From contig CADCHF010000028.1 in NCBI GenBank assembly GCA_902801175.1, positions 1 through 64,000 on the forward strand: DNA of 64,000 bases, in the 5' to 3' direction. The notes below the pieces were generated by a model. That model saw only the letters and a program-made list of their open reading frames with translations. It did no database searches and was not told the origin of the DNA. Source of the stretch: an uncultured Coriobacteriaceae bacterium. GTDB lineage: Bacteria > Actinomycetota > Coriobacteriia > Coriobacteriales > Atopobiaceae. The translations under genes were made by a program, and so were the position numbers. Of the stretch, positions 38,675 through 46,961 are shown piece after piece (positions within the stretch are counted from its first letter, which is position 1; each line of letters begins with the position of its first letter).

Positions 38675-39373
38675 ATGTCAGCAATCTGTCTCTACCACGG
38701 TTCGGGGCGAGTGGTCTCTAGCCCAAGTCTCTCGCAGGCACGACCGCACAACGACTATGGTCGGGGCTTCTATACAACTCGCGAGCTCGACCTTGCGGGC
38801 GAATGGGCATGCCAGCGCGGGCGCGATGGCTTCGTCAATACGTATGCATTCTGGACCGATGGTCTTGCGGTTCTTGACCTGCTCGACGGTACTCATAGCA
38901 CGCTCGAGTGGATCGCGCTGCTCCTCAAAAACCGACACTACGACCTGCGGCTTCCAACGGCGGCGCTTGCGCGCGAGCAACTCGTTGAACGATTTTGCCC
39001 AGACCTCTCGGGTGTTGATTGTGTAGTGGGCTATCGTGCGGACGATTCCTACTTCAGCTATGTCCGCTCTTTTGTCGAGAACGCTTTGCCGCTCTCGGCG
39101 CTCGAAGAGGCGCTGTTTCTCGGTGAGCTTGGAGAGCAGACGGTGCTCGTCTCGGGGAAGGCCTTTGGGCAGCTCACCTTTGAGGGCTATGAGACCGTAC
39201 CTGCGGAATGCTATTACCCTCGGTTCGTTGACCGCGACAATAAAGCTCGAGCTGGTTTCCATGAGCTGCTCAAGCGTCAGCGATCGTCGCTCTCCGATCT
39301 TTTCGTGCTCGATATCCTGCGAGAGGAGATGACGCCTGATGACCCACGCCTACAACGGCATGTATCTCGCTGA
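38675..39373 (+). CDS. DUF3990-family protein, putative ADP-ribosyltransferase-like toxin
   Basis: 232 residues. The N-terminus CLYHGSGRVVSSPSLSQARP and the DYGRGFYTT segment (about 27-35) match DUF3990 (LYHGS...DFGKGFYxT). A WACQRGRDGFVNTYAF strand and a VDCVVGYRADDSYFSYVRSF segment (about 113-132) follow. The HGS and G-x-GFYxT pattern resembles the NAD-binding core of ADP-ribosyltransferases, which is why DUF3990 proteins are suspected effectors or toxins. It is the first gene of a two-gene operon, overlapping the HTH gene by 35 bases, downstream of triple operators. An alternative is a phage-defence or regulatory role. The start is a few bases after AGGAGGGGT. Confidence 0.8.
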   Translation: MSAICLYHGSGRVVSSPSLSQARPHNDYGRGFYTTRELDLAGEWACQRGRDGFVNTYAFWTDGLAVLDLLDGTHSTLEWIALLLKNRHYDLRLPTAALAREQLVERFCPDLSGVDCVVGYRADDSYFSYVRSFVENALPLSALEEALFLGELGEQTVLVSGKAFGQLTFEGYETVPAECYYPRFVDRDNKARAGFHELLKRQRSSLSDLFVLDILREEMTPDDPRLQRHVSR

Positions 39374-40013
39374 TGCCGAGGTCTGCCTCGCCAATGCCTT
39401 TGACTATGCAATCTATGATTGCGGTGTGACTGGGAGCATCTTTGTCCATGCCTTTGTCCAATCAGGACTCGCGCGGCAGTTTGAACGGGGCAATCCCTGT
39501 ATTGTGGCGGGCATGTCGGGCATCGAGCTGGCCTGCGAGGCGCTCGCGTACTGTGGCCTGCTGGACGAGGAGCCAGAGCCCACCTACGGGCGGGGCCTGT
39601 CGTCGGAGTATTGGGCTGGTCAGATGCTCGCGCGATATCAGTGGGATCGAGGATGCTGCTTCACTGACGTGTTTTCGCGCGTCTCATTCGAACGCGTCGT
39701 CAGCCTATATCAACCGCTGCATGAGGCCGATTCCGACCTCTTTATGGAGCAGCTCGACCAGCTACTTGCGGAAACTATGCCAGCGCAAACCAATCTGGCA
39801 CGACTGCGTGCGCTGCACGGTCTCTCGCAGAGTGAGCTCGCGCGTACCTCTGGCGTGGGACTCAAGTCCATCCAGGCTTACGAGCAACGTGTCAACAGCC
39901 TCAACAAAGCGAGCGGTCAGACGTTAAGGCGACTTGCCTCAGCGCTTGGCTGCTCCATCGAGAACCTGCTGGAATATGAGCCACAGGTAGCTGTGGAGTA
40001 CCTTCCTCAGTGA
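39339..40013 (+). CDS. HTH (Xre-type) protein with N-terminal partner domain, putative antitoxin
   Basis: 224 residues. The N-terminal ~90 residues (YLADAEVCLANAFDYAIYDC, FVHAFVQSGLARQFERGNPC, IVAGMSGIELACEAL) form a domain I associate with DUF3990 partners. The C-terminal HTH at about 150-212 reads LARLRALHGLSQSELARTSG and VGLKSIQAYEQRVNSLNKAS, then TLRRLASALGCSIENLLEYE, a standard Xre fold. The start overlaps the end of the DUF3990 gene, giving translational coupling. It is likely the repressor that binds the triple palindromes upstream and the neutraliser of DUF3990. Toxin-first gene order, rather than antitoxin-first, is less common. Function is not experimentally known to me. Confidence 0.78.
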   Translation: MTHAYNGMYLADAEVCLANAFDYAIYDCGVTGSIFVHAFVQSGLARQFERGNPCIVAGMSGIELACEALAYCGLLDEEPEPTYGRGLSSEYWAGQMLARYQWDRGCCFTDVFSRVSFERVVSLYQPLHEADSDLFMEQLDQLLAETMPAQTNLARLRALHGLSQSELARTSGVGLKSIQAYEQRVNSLNKASGQTLRRLASALGCSIENLLEYEPQVAVEYLPQ

Positions 40014-40030
40014 GCGTGTCACAAGCAGGC

Positions 40031-40263
40031 CGTGTCAAGGGGACACTTCGACACACGCGGAGAAACGTACATCCAGAGAACGAGCCGCTCATGAGCGGGG
40101 TGTGTCATAGGGACGTAAAATTTGATACACTCGGAAACTCGTTCGTTCTGTCATCAGCCGCTCTCGAAGGTCATCTATCTTTGCGACTTGACTGAGTGTG
40201 TCAAATTATACGTCCCCGTGACACACCTACAAAAAGCCTCAAGTTGTAGGTCCCCTTGACACG
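40031..40263. repeat. Nested inverted repeats with GGGACGTATAATTTGACACAC units
   Basis: Outer arms CGTGTCAAGGGGAC (40031-40044) and its exact complement at 40250-40263. Inner arms are about 33 bases, 40098-40131 and 40194-40227, homologous in opposite orientation (GTGTGTCA, GGGACGTA, AATTTGA-ACAC). Together they could fold a large part of this 264-base gap into one structure. A third unit of the same family is at 55637-55667. No gene was seen in the gap. Confidence 0.65.
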
Positions 40264-40277
40264 CCCCCAGGTGACTC

Positions 40278-41474
40278 CTACCTACCGCCTGCCTTGTCGT
40301 AGAGCAGGCGGTCCTTGATGGGCTGCGGGTCAATCCCGAGCGCCTCCATTACCTTGAAGGCGAAGGGGTAGGGGGCGCACGGACCCTGCGAGGTCACGAC
40401 GTTGGCATCCCACACGGCCACTTCGTCCGCTACGAACTGCGCGCTCGTGAGCTTGGCGCCGTAGCCGGTGTAGCCCGTGGCACGACGTCCGGCCAGCACT
40501 CCTGCGGCCTCGAGCACCGTGGTGCCGGAGCACAGCCCGCCCACCAGCTTGCCTTCCTCGTTGAAGGAGCGCAGGGCGCCCATGACCTCATCACTGGCGA
40601 TGAGCGGTGCGGCGGCGGTGCGGCCACCGGGGACCACGATTGCGTCGTAGCTGGCAACGGCCTCGGCCGAGAAGGCATGGTCGGCGTGGATGGTCATGCC
40701 CTGCATGGTGGGCACCCAAGCGCTCTTGCCCGTGTGGAAGCTGTGGCAGGTGAGCCCGGCGCGCATGAGCAGGTCCATGATCTGTACGGTCTCGCTCTCT
40801 TCGCAGCCGTCGGGCATGAGCACGGCAACCTTCTCGGCGTGGAGCGTCTGCGGCGTGGTGGCCTCGCCCTCTGGCGCGGGCCAGCGGCCGGCCTCAGTCT
40901 CCCATGAGGGAACGCCACCAGCGACATCAAAGACGTTGTAGTAGATGGTGCGGTTCTTGACCGTTTGGGAGTCGCCACCCAGCGCATCGACCAGGGCGAA
41001 GGCAAAGGCGTAGGCAAACGCCGGGCCCTGTCCGGTGATGATGTTGCCGTCGCGCACCACCGGTGCATCGACCCACGTGCCAGGGTTCTCGATCTGGTCC
41101 TTCACGCCGGGGTAGCAGGTAAACTGCTTGCCCTCGAGCAGTCCCGCGCGGCCGAGCGCCTCGGGGGCGGCACAGATGGCGCAGACCAGCTTGTCCTCGG
41201 CTGCCATCTTCTGCAGTGCGGCAACGAGCTCACCGTTGTCTCGCATGGCATCGGAACCGCCGTAGCCACCGGGAAGCACGACCATGTCGTAGCCGTCGAG
41301 CGAGCCGTCAAACACGGTATCGCAGCGCATGGTGATGTGGTGCGTGCCGGCGATCTCCGCGGCACCAAGGCCTACCATGTCAATCTCGATCTCTGCCCTG
41401 CGAATCATGTCGACGATCGTGAGGGTCTCGCCTTCTTCGCATCCGGGTGCTGCAATGAGTGCCACCTTTGCCAT
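40278..41474 (-). CDS. Tandem DJ-1/PfpI-domain protein
   Basis: 398 residues made of two complete DJ-1/PfpI domains. Domain 1 (about 1-185) starts AKVALIAAPGCEEGETLTIVD with a Cys nucleophile in LVCAICAAPEALG. Domain 2 (about 212-398) starts EKVAVLMPDGCEESETVQIMD with its Cys in VGGLCSGTTVLEAAG. Both keep the early Glu in GCEE that supports the active site. Single-domain relatives are deglycase/glyoxalase-like or chaperone-like; two active-site copies in one chain form an intramolecular pseudo-dimer. The ATG at 41474 follows GAAGGAGGCAGTC. It is a cytoplasmic protein standing alone; repair of sugar-derived carbonyl damage is a plausible but unproven role. Confidence 0.88.
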   Translation of the reverse strand: MAKVALIAAPGCEEGETLTIVDMIRRAEIEIDMVGLGAAEIAGTHHITMRCDTVFDGSLDGYDMVVLPGGYGGSDAMRDNGELVAALQKMAAEDKLVCAICAAPEALGRAGLLEGKQFTCYPGVKDQIENPGTWVDAPVVRDGNIITGQGPAFAYAFAFALVDALGGDSQTVKNRTIYYNVFDVAGGVPSWETEAGRWPAPEGEATTPQTLHAEKVAVLMPDGCEESETVQIMDLLMRAGLTCHSFHTGKSAWVPTMQGMTIHADHAFSAEAVASYDAIVVPGGRTAAAPLIASDEVMGALRSFNEEGKLVGGLCSGTTVLEAAGVLAGRRATGYTGYGAKLTSAQFVADEVAVWDANVVTSQGPCAPYPFAFKVMEALGIDPQPIKDRLLYDKAGGR

Positions 41475-41738
41475 GACTGCCTCCTTCGTGTGGTTGTTGG
41501 CTTCATGGTAGAAGGTTGCTCGGCCCAAGAACAGCGCCTTCCAGTTTTTGGAAAAGCTCTGTTGCACCAGAATTGACATGTGGCAGGTTGGGCAACCAAG
41601 GGACACGCCCTGACCCTAAAGATGAGTCAAGTGCGGGGCTCCGTCCGCTCGGGCCTCGCCATAGTCTGCCGATTGCCGCAGATAGCCGCAGGTGAGTGGC
41701 GTGGGAATGGGGAGCGCGGGGCTCGTCAGCGAGAGACC

Positions 41739-42566
41739 CTACAGCACGTGATCCTCAAAGTAGCGGCCAAAGCCGTCCTCGAGCACGCCGTACTCGGTGA
41801 TGGCATCGGCAACGGCCTTTGCCTCGTCGCAGCCGTTGGCCATGCACACGCCCCAGCCCGCGGCGGCAATCATGGGGATGTCGTTGTCCATGTCGCCAAT
41901 GGCCAGGATCTCGCCCACGGGAATGTTGTTGCGCTCGGCGTAGCGACGCAGGCCTACGCCCTTGTCCAGCCCTGGCGTCATGAACTCCACCGTGCCCGGG
42001 AAGGTGCGCACCGAGCTCCAGCGCGGCGAGGGGTGTGCGGCCACCACGCGCATGATCTCCTCTTCAACTCCAGGCTTCTCGGCGTTGTATTGAATCTCGA
42101 TCTTGCCTGTATCTTGTGCGGACATCTCCTCGGGCGTCGAGTACTCCCAAATCGAGTTGTTGCGAATGACGCTGTCCTCAAGGTGCTGGTCGCGCCGCTT
42201 TACGAGCACGTGGTCGTAGGCGTTCTCGTATACGATCACGTTGCAGTCGAGCGGCCACATGAAGTTGACGATTTCTGCGACGCAGTCCTTGTCCAGCAGC
42301 ATGATGTGCTCGATGCCCTCGTGGTCGCGGTCCCACAGGTCGCCGCCGTTCATGCCAATGGCAAGGTCAAACTCAAAGGAGAGGCCCCACTCGTGCGCCT
42401 TGTCCAACGAACGGTGGTCGAGCGGACGGCCCGAGGCTGTGCCAAAGAGAATGCCGCGTCTGTGCAGCTCCTCCATGGCTGCGAGCGTGCGCGGGAGGGG
42501 CTTGGACCCCTTGACGTTGATGGTCCCATCGACGTCGGCGATGACTGCCGTAATCTTCTCGATCAT
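41739..42566 (-). CDS. HAD-superfamily Cof-type sugar phosphatase
   Basis: 275 residues. HAD motif I is AVIADVDGTINVKG (nucleophile Asp about 10, acid/base Asp about 12), motif II is FGTASGRPL, and motif IV is ILAIGDMDNDIPMIAAAG near 215-232, with a C2B-type cap between. Cof proteins dephosphorylate sugar phosphates and similar metabolites and often limit phosphosugar stress in PTS-rich bacteria. The ATG at 42566 follows ATGAGGGGGACATC; the frame extends upstream into non-homologous sequence. It is not obviously in an operon; the gaps on either side are 170-260 bases and hold no other gene. Confidence 0.9.
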   Translation of the reverse strand: MIEKITAVIADVDGTINVKGSKPLPRTLAAMEELHRRGILFGTASGRPLDHRSLDKAHEWGLSFEFDLAIGMNGGDLWDRDHEGIEHIMLLDKDCVAEIVNFMWPLDCNVIVYENAYDHVLVKRRDQHLEDSVIRNNSIWEYSTPEEMSAQDTGKIEIQYNAEKPGVEEEIMRVVAAHPSPRWSSVRTFPGTVEFMTPGLDKGVGLRRYAERNNIPVGEILAIGDMDNDIPMIAAAGWGVCMANGCDEAKAVADAITEYGVLEDGFGRYFEDHVL

Positions 42567-42743
42567 GATGTCCCCCTCATAAGTCCTTTGCCCAAGTGGC
42601 AATATCGTAGCGCGCAGCAGGGGATTGCCCCTTAGCCCCAAGAGCGCTAATCGCCGTCTGGTACCTGCGGATTTGTTGGGTGGGAGACGGGACAAGGCGT
42701 CTGCATGATGGTGTTTGGCGTCTGCGCGGCACGGGTTGCTGGG

Positions 42744-43673
42744 CTATGCTAGCCCGGCCATCTCGCGCGCGGCGAAGGCGCGATATGCCGCCGGAGTGAT
42801 GTGATACACCTGCCTAAAGATGCGGTTGAAGTGGCTGTAGCTCCCATATCCCACTGCGGCCGCCACGTCATGCACAGCGAGGTTGGTGGTAAGCAGTAGC
42901 TCGCGGGCCCTGCGTAGGCGCGCCGCCACGATGAGCTCGCGTGCCCGTACACCACAGCGCCGGTGCACGAGCTGAGAGAAGTACGTCTCGCTGTAGCCAA
43001 AGCGCTGTGCCAGTGAGGCCACGCTTGCTGTTGCACAGCGCTCGCGCAGGTACGCAACGACCTCCATCATGCGCTGGTCGAGACCATAGAAGCTGTAGGT
43101 GTCAATCTCGGCGAGCTGTGCCAGCAGCAAGAGCGCCCGAGCCTTGACGGAGAGGCTGGCTGTGTGGCCCGCGTGTGCGTACTCCTTGAGCAAGGTGCGA
43201 ACGGAGCGATAGAGAATGCGGCCATAGGTGTCGGAAAGCACGAGGTAACCGCTTTGTTCATTGCTGTGCATGGTTCGCGCAACGGGCGAGTCATGGGTGA
43301 GAAACTCGGCAAACACCCCCGCGGCAAACAGAGCGGGCCGCAGGCAGAGCACGACGACGATTGCTTCCGGATCGGTCGCAACGAGTCCGTGGCGGCATGC
43401 GGGAGGAGCGAGCAAGAGGCTGTCGGGCAGCAGGTGCACCTCCTGCTCGCCAATCCGGGCAACCACATGGCCTTCCAGCACGTAGGTGAGCTCGTGATAG
43501 GGTCGCGGGCCATAAGGCGTGTCGCGGAGCATCTTGTGCGCCACCATAAAGACCTCGTCTGACGGAAGCTCCTCAAAGTCACTGCCTACAAGCTCGTCAA
43601 AGAGCGCGTCGTCCCCCGCAACTTGATTGAAGCGGTCAAAGAGAGGGAGCTCCGCCTGAGGGATTGTCGTCAT
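42744..43673 (-). CDS. AraC-family transcriptional regulator
   Basis: 309 residues. The N-terminal cupin domain contains YHELTYVLEGHVVARIGEQE and LLPDSLLLAPPACRHGLVA. The C-terminal two HTH motifs include VASLAQRFGYSETYFSQLVH and LAVHDVAAAVGYGSYSHFNR, followed by IFRQVYHITPAAYRAFA. The ATG at 43673 follows AAGGTGCCTT; eight more residues are possible upstream. It is divergent from the PTS EIIB gene and heads the rhamnose block, so it is the best in-window candidate for a rhamnose-responsive activator. A CTACAT-N6-ATGTAG dyad lies between the divergent genes. Confidence 0.9.
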   Translation of the reverse strand: MTTIPQAELPLFDRFNQVAGDDALFDELVGSDFEELPSDEVFMVAHKMLRDTPYGPRPYHELTYVLEGHVVARIGEQEVHLLPDSLLLAPPACRHGLVATDPEAIVVVLCLRPALFAAGVFAEFLTHDSPVARTMHSNEQSGYLVLSDTYGRILYRSVRTLLKEYAHAGHTASLSVKARALLLLAQLAEIDTYSFYGLDQRMMEVVAYLRERCATASVASLAQRFGYSETYFSQLVHRRCGVRARELIVAARLRRARELLLTTNLAVHDVAAAVGYGSYSHFNRIFRQVYHITPAAYRAFAAREMAGLA

Positions 43674-43730
43674 AAGGCACCTTAGAAAATCACCCATATT
43701 GCAACGTTATACAGCTTACCAAAACCACAG

Positions 43731-43748
43731 CTACATGGAAGAATGTAG
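43731..43748. promoter_or_regulatory. Dyad CTACAT-N6-ATGTAG
   Basis: Perfect 6-bp dyad between the divergent AraC gene and EIIB gene, 52 bases before the EIIB start. Candidate binding site. Confidence 0.45.
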
Positions 43749-43799
43749 TCAATGAGACGCAACCAAGAGTGCGTAAATCAATGTAAAGGAGGATCCACC

Positions 43800-44132
43800 A
43801 TGCTTCATGTTCGTCTGTTCTGCGGTGCCGGTATGTCCACGAGCCTGCTTGCCAGGAAGATGCAGGACTATGCAAACGAGAAGGGTGTTGAGGTGACGGT
43901 GGACGCTCGCGCGGTTTCGGCAATCCGCGACTCCTCGGTGGCGCAGCTCGCCGAGCTTGACTGCGCGCTGCTTGGGCCCCAGGTTGCCTTCGAGCGCCAT
44001 CTGCACGAGCCCAAGTTCAAGGAGGCCGGCGTTCCCTTTGACGTCATCCCCATGCAGTGGTATGGCATGGTACGCGGCGACCTGGTGATGCAGAAGGCAC
44101 TCGACATGATCGCTGAGGCAAAGGGCGAGTAA
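43800..44132 (+). CDS. PTS EIIB component, lactose/cellobiose family
   Basis: 110 residues, a stand-alone cytoplasmic IIB. The phospho-cysteine loop is RLFCGAGMSTSLLARKM with Cys at residue 8. The C-terminal VPFDVIPMQWYGMVRGDLVM is typical. It transfers phosphate to a sugar bound by a matching EIIC; the only intact EIIC of that family here is at 29525, 14 kb away, and no IIA of this family is present. Its position ahead of a rhamnosidase suggests that released glycosides are imported by this PTS. The ATG at 43800 follows AAAGGAGGATCCACC. It is divergent from the AraC regulator. Confidence 0.9.
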   Translation: MLHVRLFCGAGMSTSLLARKMQDYANEKGVEVTVDARAVSAIRDSSVAQLAELDCALLGPQVAFERHLHEPKFKEAGVPFDVIPMQWYGMVRGDLVMQKALDMIAEAKGE

Positions 44133-44204
44133 GCGCAAAAAGAAAAAGACTTACGGGGCGTTGAGCAGAGGCTTAACGCCCCACTTTGCATGAGAGGGCT
44201 TGCG

Positions 44205-46628
44205 ATGAGCGGATGGGGCAACACGTGGACGGGCAGGTGGATTGAGCCGGCTCAGGATTTGGTGAGCGAGGAGCCCGACTTCTCGCTGGCGCAGATGTTT
44301 GGCGGAGCGCCGCTGCCAGAGCAGGCTCCTGTTGAGGAGCGGCTGCATCCCACGCGGTTGCTGCGTCGTGCGTTCGAGGTGCGCGGACAGGTGAAGCGTG
44401 CGACGCTGCGCATGACAGCGCGAGGGCTCTACCAAGTATGGATGGACGGACGTCCCGTGACCGACGCTGTGCTGCTGCCTGGCTTCACCTCATACCACAA
44501 GGACCTGCGCTACCAGGAGTTTGACGTGACGTCGCTCTTGGCTGAGCCAGGCGAGTATGTGTGGGCGACAGAGCTTGCAGACGGCTGGTGGGCCGGTCGC
44601 GTGGCGGTGCAGGGACAGTCAGCCCAGTGGGGCGATCGCCTGCAGTTGCTGGGCGAGCTGGAGGTGGAGTACGCGGATGGGACACGCGAGGTAGTTGGCA
44701 CTGACGGTGAGTTTGTCTCCGCGGCTAGTTCGCGCGTGTACGCCGACATCCAGATTGGCGAGAAGCGCGACCTACGGCTGGAGCAGGAGGGCTGGCAGCT
44801 GCCGGGGTTTGACGATGCCGGTTGGACGCCAGTTGCGGCGACCGATGAACTCCCTGGTGCGGGAGAGCCTGCGATGCTGCCGCAGGAGGCGCCGCTCGCC
44901 CGCGTACAGGCGCGGCTTGCGGCGTCGTCCTGGTGGTGTGAGGACGACGCGATTGTGGTGGACTTTGGACAGGTCATCGCTGGACGTGTGGCGCTGGAGT
45001 GTCTGCTCGGCGACGGTCAGGAGCTGGTGCTGCGCCACGCCGAGGCGCTGGACGCAAACGGCCGATTCTTCGAGAACATCGTCGGACGTAACAAGGACCA
45101 GCGCGACGTGTTCGTGGGGCGCGGGAGGAGCGAACTGCTGGAGCCCGACTTCACCTTCCACGGCTTCCGCTACGTGCGCATCGAGGGCTGGGACGAGGCT
45201 CTTCAGGGTCCGTTCGACCCCACCTGCATAGAGGCGCACGCCATCTGGTCGGATATGTCTCGCACGGGTCGCATGGTCACGAGCGATGCGCGCCTTAACC
45301 GTCTTTTGGAGAACGTGCTCTGGTCCGCGCGGGGAAACCTCATCAACGTGCCCACCGACTGTCCGCAGCGTGAGCGCATGGGCTGGGTGGGCGATGCCCT
45401 CATCTTTGCACCGACGGCCGCCTTCCTCTATGACGTTGATGCGCTCATGCAGCAGTGGCTAGCCTCCGTGCGCGCGGACCAGCTGGCAGATGGGCAGGTG
45501 CTGGACTACAGTCCGGCTCCGCGTGCCATCATGGGTAGCGCTGAGTTCCTAGGTGCGCTCTCTTCCGCCGGCTGGGGCGATGCGATCGTTCACGTGCCGT
45601 GGACGCTGTGGCAGCGCTACGGTGACCTCGACGTGCTGCGCGAGAACTACGGGGCCATGTGCGCGTGGCACGACTTCTGTGTGGCGAGTGCCGCGGGCGA
45701 GGTGCCGGCTGTCCCTGGCGGAGAAGTGCCAGGTCCCAAACAGGGCGACGACCGCTATATCTGGGATACCAAGTTCCACTATGGCGACTGGATGTTCCCC
45801 AGCTATATGATGGGGGAGGATGTGCCAGGGCCCGTGGGTACAGCCAAGGCAACGGCGGATCTTTGCGCCACGGCTTTCCTTACGCACACGAGTGACGTGT
45901 TGGCGCAGGTGGCCGAGCTGCTTGGCGACGCTGCGCGCGCCGACGAGTACCGCGCGTATGCGGCGAGCGTGCGACGTGCGTTCCAGACTCGCTTTGTGCG
46001 CGGTGACGGCCTGCTTGACCGCGAGTTCCAAGGTTGCTATGTGCTTGCGCTCGCTTTTGACCTGCTGCCTGACGATCAGCGCCAAGCTGCTGCCGACCAT
46101 CTCGCTCAGATGGTGCGCAGTAACGGCAACCGCCTTGACGTGGGATTCCTCGGCATGCCGTACCTCATGGACGTGCTCTGCCAGTGGGGCCACGCGGACG
46201 TGGCTGAGGCGCTGCTCTTTCAGGGCGAGTGCCCCAGCTGGCTCTACGAGGTTGACCGCGGCGCAACCACCATCTGGGAGAGCTGGGCCAATGTTGCGCC
46301 GGACGGCACGGTGGGCACCTACTCTTTCAACCACTACAGCTTTGGCTGTGTGGCCGACTGGGTGGTGCGGTATGTGGGCGGTTTATCGCCGGCAGCTCCG
46401 GGTTACGAGAAGGTTCTGATAACCCCGCATCCAGTGGGTGACCTGCGCTTTTGCCAGACAAGCTTTGAGAGCGTCCACGGTCCTATTCGCGTGGACTGGG
46501 AGCGCGTCGAGGACGGCCGTCTGCGTGTGGAGGTGGAGCTACCAGAGGGGATTACAGCCCAGGCACAGCTGCCCAGTTGGAGCAAACCATGCACGGTTGG
46601 CGCCGGACATCACATCCTCTTTGGGTAG
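44205..46628 (+). CDS. Alpha-L-rhamnosidase (GH78)
   Basis: 807 residues, no signal peptide. N-terminal jelly-roll domains (YQVWMDGRPVTDAVLLPGFT, GEYVWATELADGWWAGRVAV) precede the (alpha/alpha)6 barrel. Its catalytic signature VPTDCPQRERMGWVGDALIF begins near residue 382, and the conserved GATTIWESW near 687 marks the active-site rim. The C-terminal beta domain ends before residue 807. It releases terminal alpha-L-rhamnose from glycosides in the cytoplasm. The ATG at 44205 follows GAGAGGGCTTGCG; the ATG at 44190 lies on that binding site. It lies 72 bases after EIIB, in the same direction, and is probably co-transcribed. Confidence 0.9.
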   Translation: MSGWGNTWTGRWIEPAQDLVSEEPDFSLAQMFGGAPLPEQAPVEERLHPTRLLRRAFEVRGQVKRATLRMTARGLYQVWMDGRPVTDAVLLPGFTSYHKDLRYQEFDVTSLLAEPGEYVWATELADGWWAGRVAVQGQSAQWGDRLQLLGELEVEYADGTREVVGTDGEFVSAASSRVYADIQIGEKRDLRLEQEGWQLPGFDDAGWTPVAATDELPGAGEPAMLPQEAPLARVQARLAASSWWCEDDAIVVDFGQVIAGRVALECLLGDGQELVLRHAEALDANGRFFENIVGRNKDQRDVFVGRGRSELLEPDFTFHGFRYVRIEGWDEALQGPFDPTCIEAHAIWSDMSRTGRMVTSDARLNRLLENVLWSARGNLINVPTDCPQRERMGWVGDALIFAPTAAFLYDVDALMQQWLASVRADQLADGQVLDYSPAPRAIMGSAEFLGALSSAGWGDAIVHVPWTLWQRYGDLDVLRENYGAMCAWHDFCVASAAGEVPAVPGGEVPGPKQGDDRYIWDTKFHYGDWMFPSYMMGEDVPGPVGTAKATADLCATAFLTHTSDVLAQVAELLGDAARADEYRAYAASVRRAFQTRFVRGDGLLDREFQGCYVLALAFDLLPDDQRQAAADHLAQMVRSNGNRLDVGFLGMPYLMDVLCQWGHADVAEALLFQGECPSWLYEVDRGATTIWESWANVAPDGTVGTYSFNHYSFGCVADWVVRYVGGLSPAAPGYEKVLITPHPVGDLRFCQTSFESVHGPIRVDWERVEDGRLRVEVELPEGITAQAQLPSWSKPCTVGAGHHILFG

Positions 46629-46666
46629 CGAGTCATCTCCAGCAGGACACGGACCGTACCTGCCGC

Positions 46667-46690
46667 CCGTCCATTGGGGACGGTTCCTTT
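46667..46690 (+). terminator. CCGTCC-ATTGG-GGACGG hairpin with T-rich tail
   Basis: 6-bp stem and 5-base loop followed by TTCCTTTTG, a member of the GGGGACGGTTCC element family, 38 bases after the GH78 stop. It may act as a weak terminator before the rha operon. The 333-base gap to 46961 otherwise holds the rha promoter region. Confidence 0.5.
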
Positions 46691-46911
46691 TGTCCGGAAC
46701 TCGGTGACAGAGAGCGTCGCCTTTCGTCGCGCGGCGACAGCACCCCTCCCCGTCATCGCGCGACCGGTACAACAACGAAGAATCTTGCAGGTGGCTTATA
46801 GGCGACGTCTCAGATTGGTGCTCATGCGGAAGATAGCCAAACAGCATAGGCACATTTTTCGAAAGTTGGAGCGCATAAAAGATATGGTTTTGGCATGAAA
46901 TAGCACGTAAT

Positions 46912-46953
46912 CTTTTGGTTAGCAAGAAGGATGGCAGGTCAACTAACCGAAAG
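46912..46953. promoter_or_regulatory. 11-bp inverted repeat before rhaB
   Basis: CTTTTGGTTAG (46912-46922) and CTAACCGAAAG (46943-46953) with one mismatch and a 20-base spacer, ending 8 bases before the rhaB ATG. The two sites are spaced about three helical turns apart (31 bases start to start). They could be an AraC-type operator or a leader hairpin affecting rhaB translation. Confidence 0.5.
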
Positions 46954-46961
46954 AGGCAGAT

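Noticed and set aside
40031..40263. Insertion sequence or transposon end
   Set aside because: No transposase frame, no target duplication visible, and the internal sequence is itself repeat-derived. Kept only as a repeat or MITE candidate.
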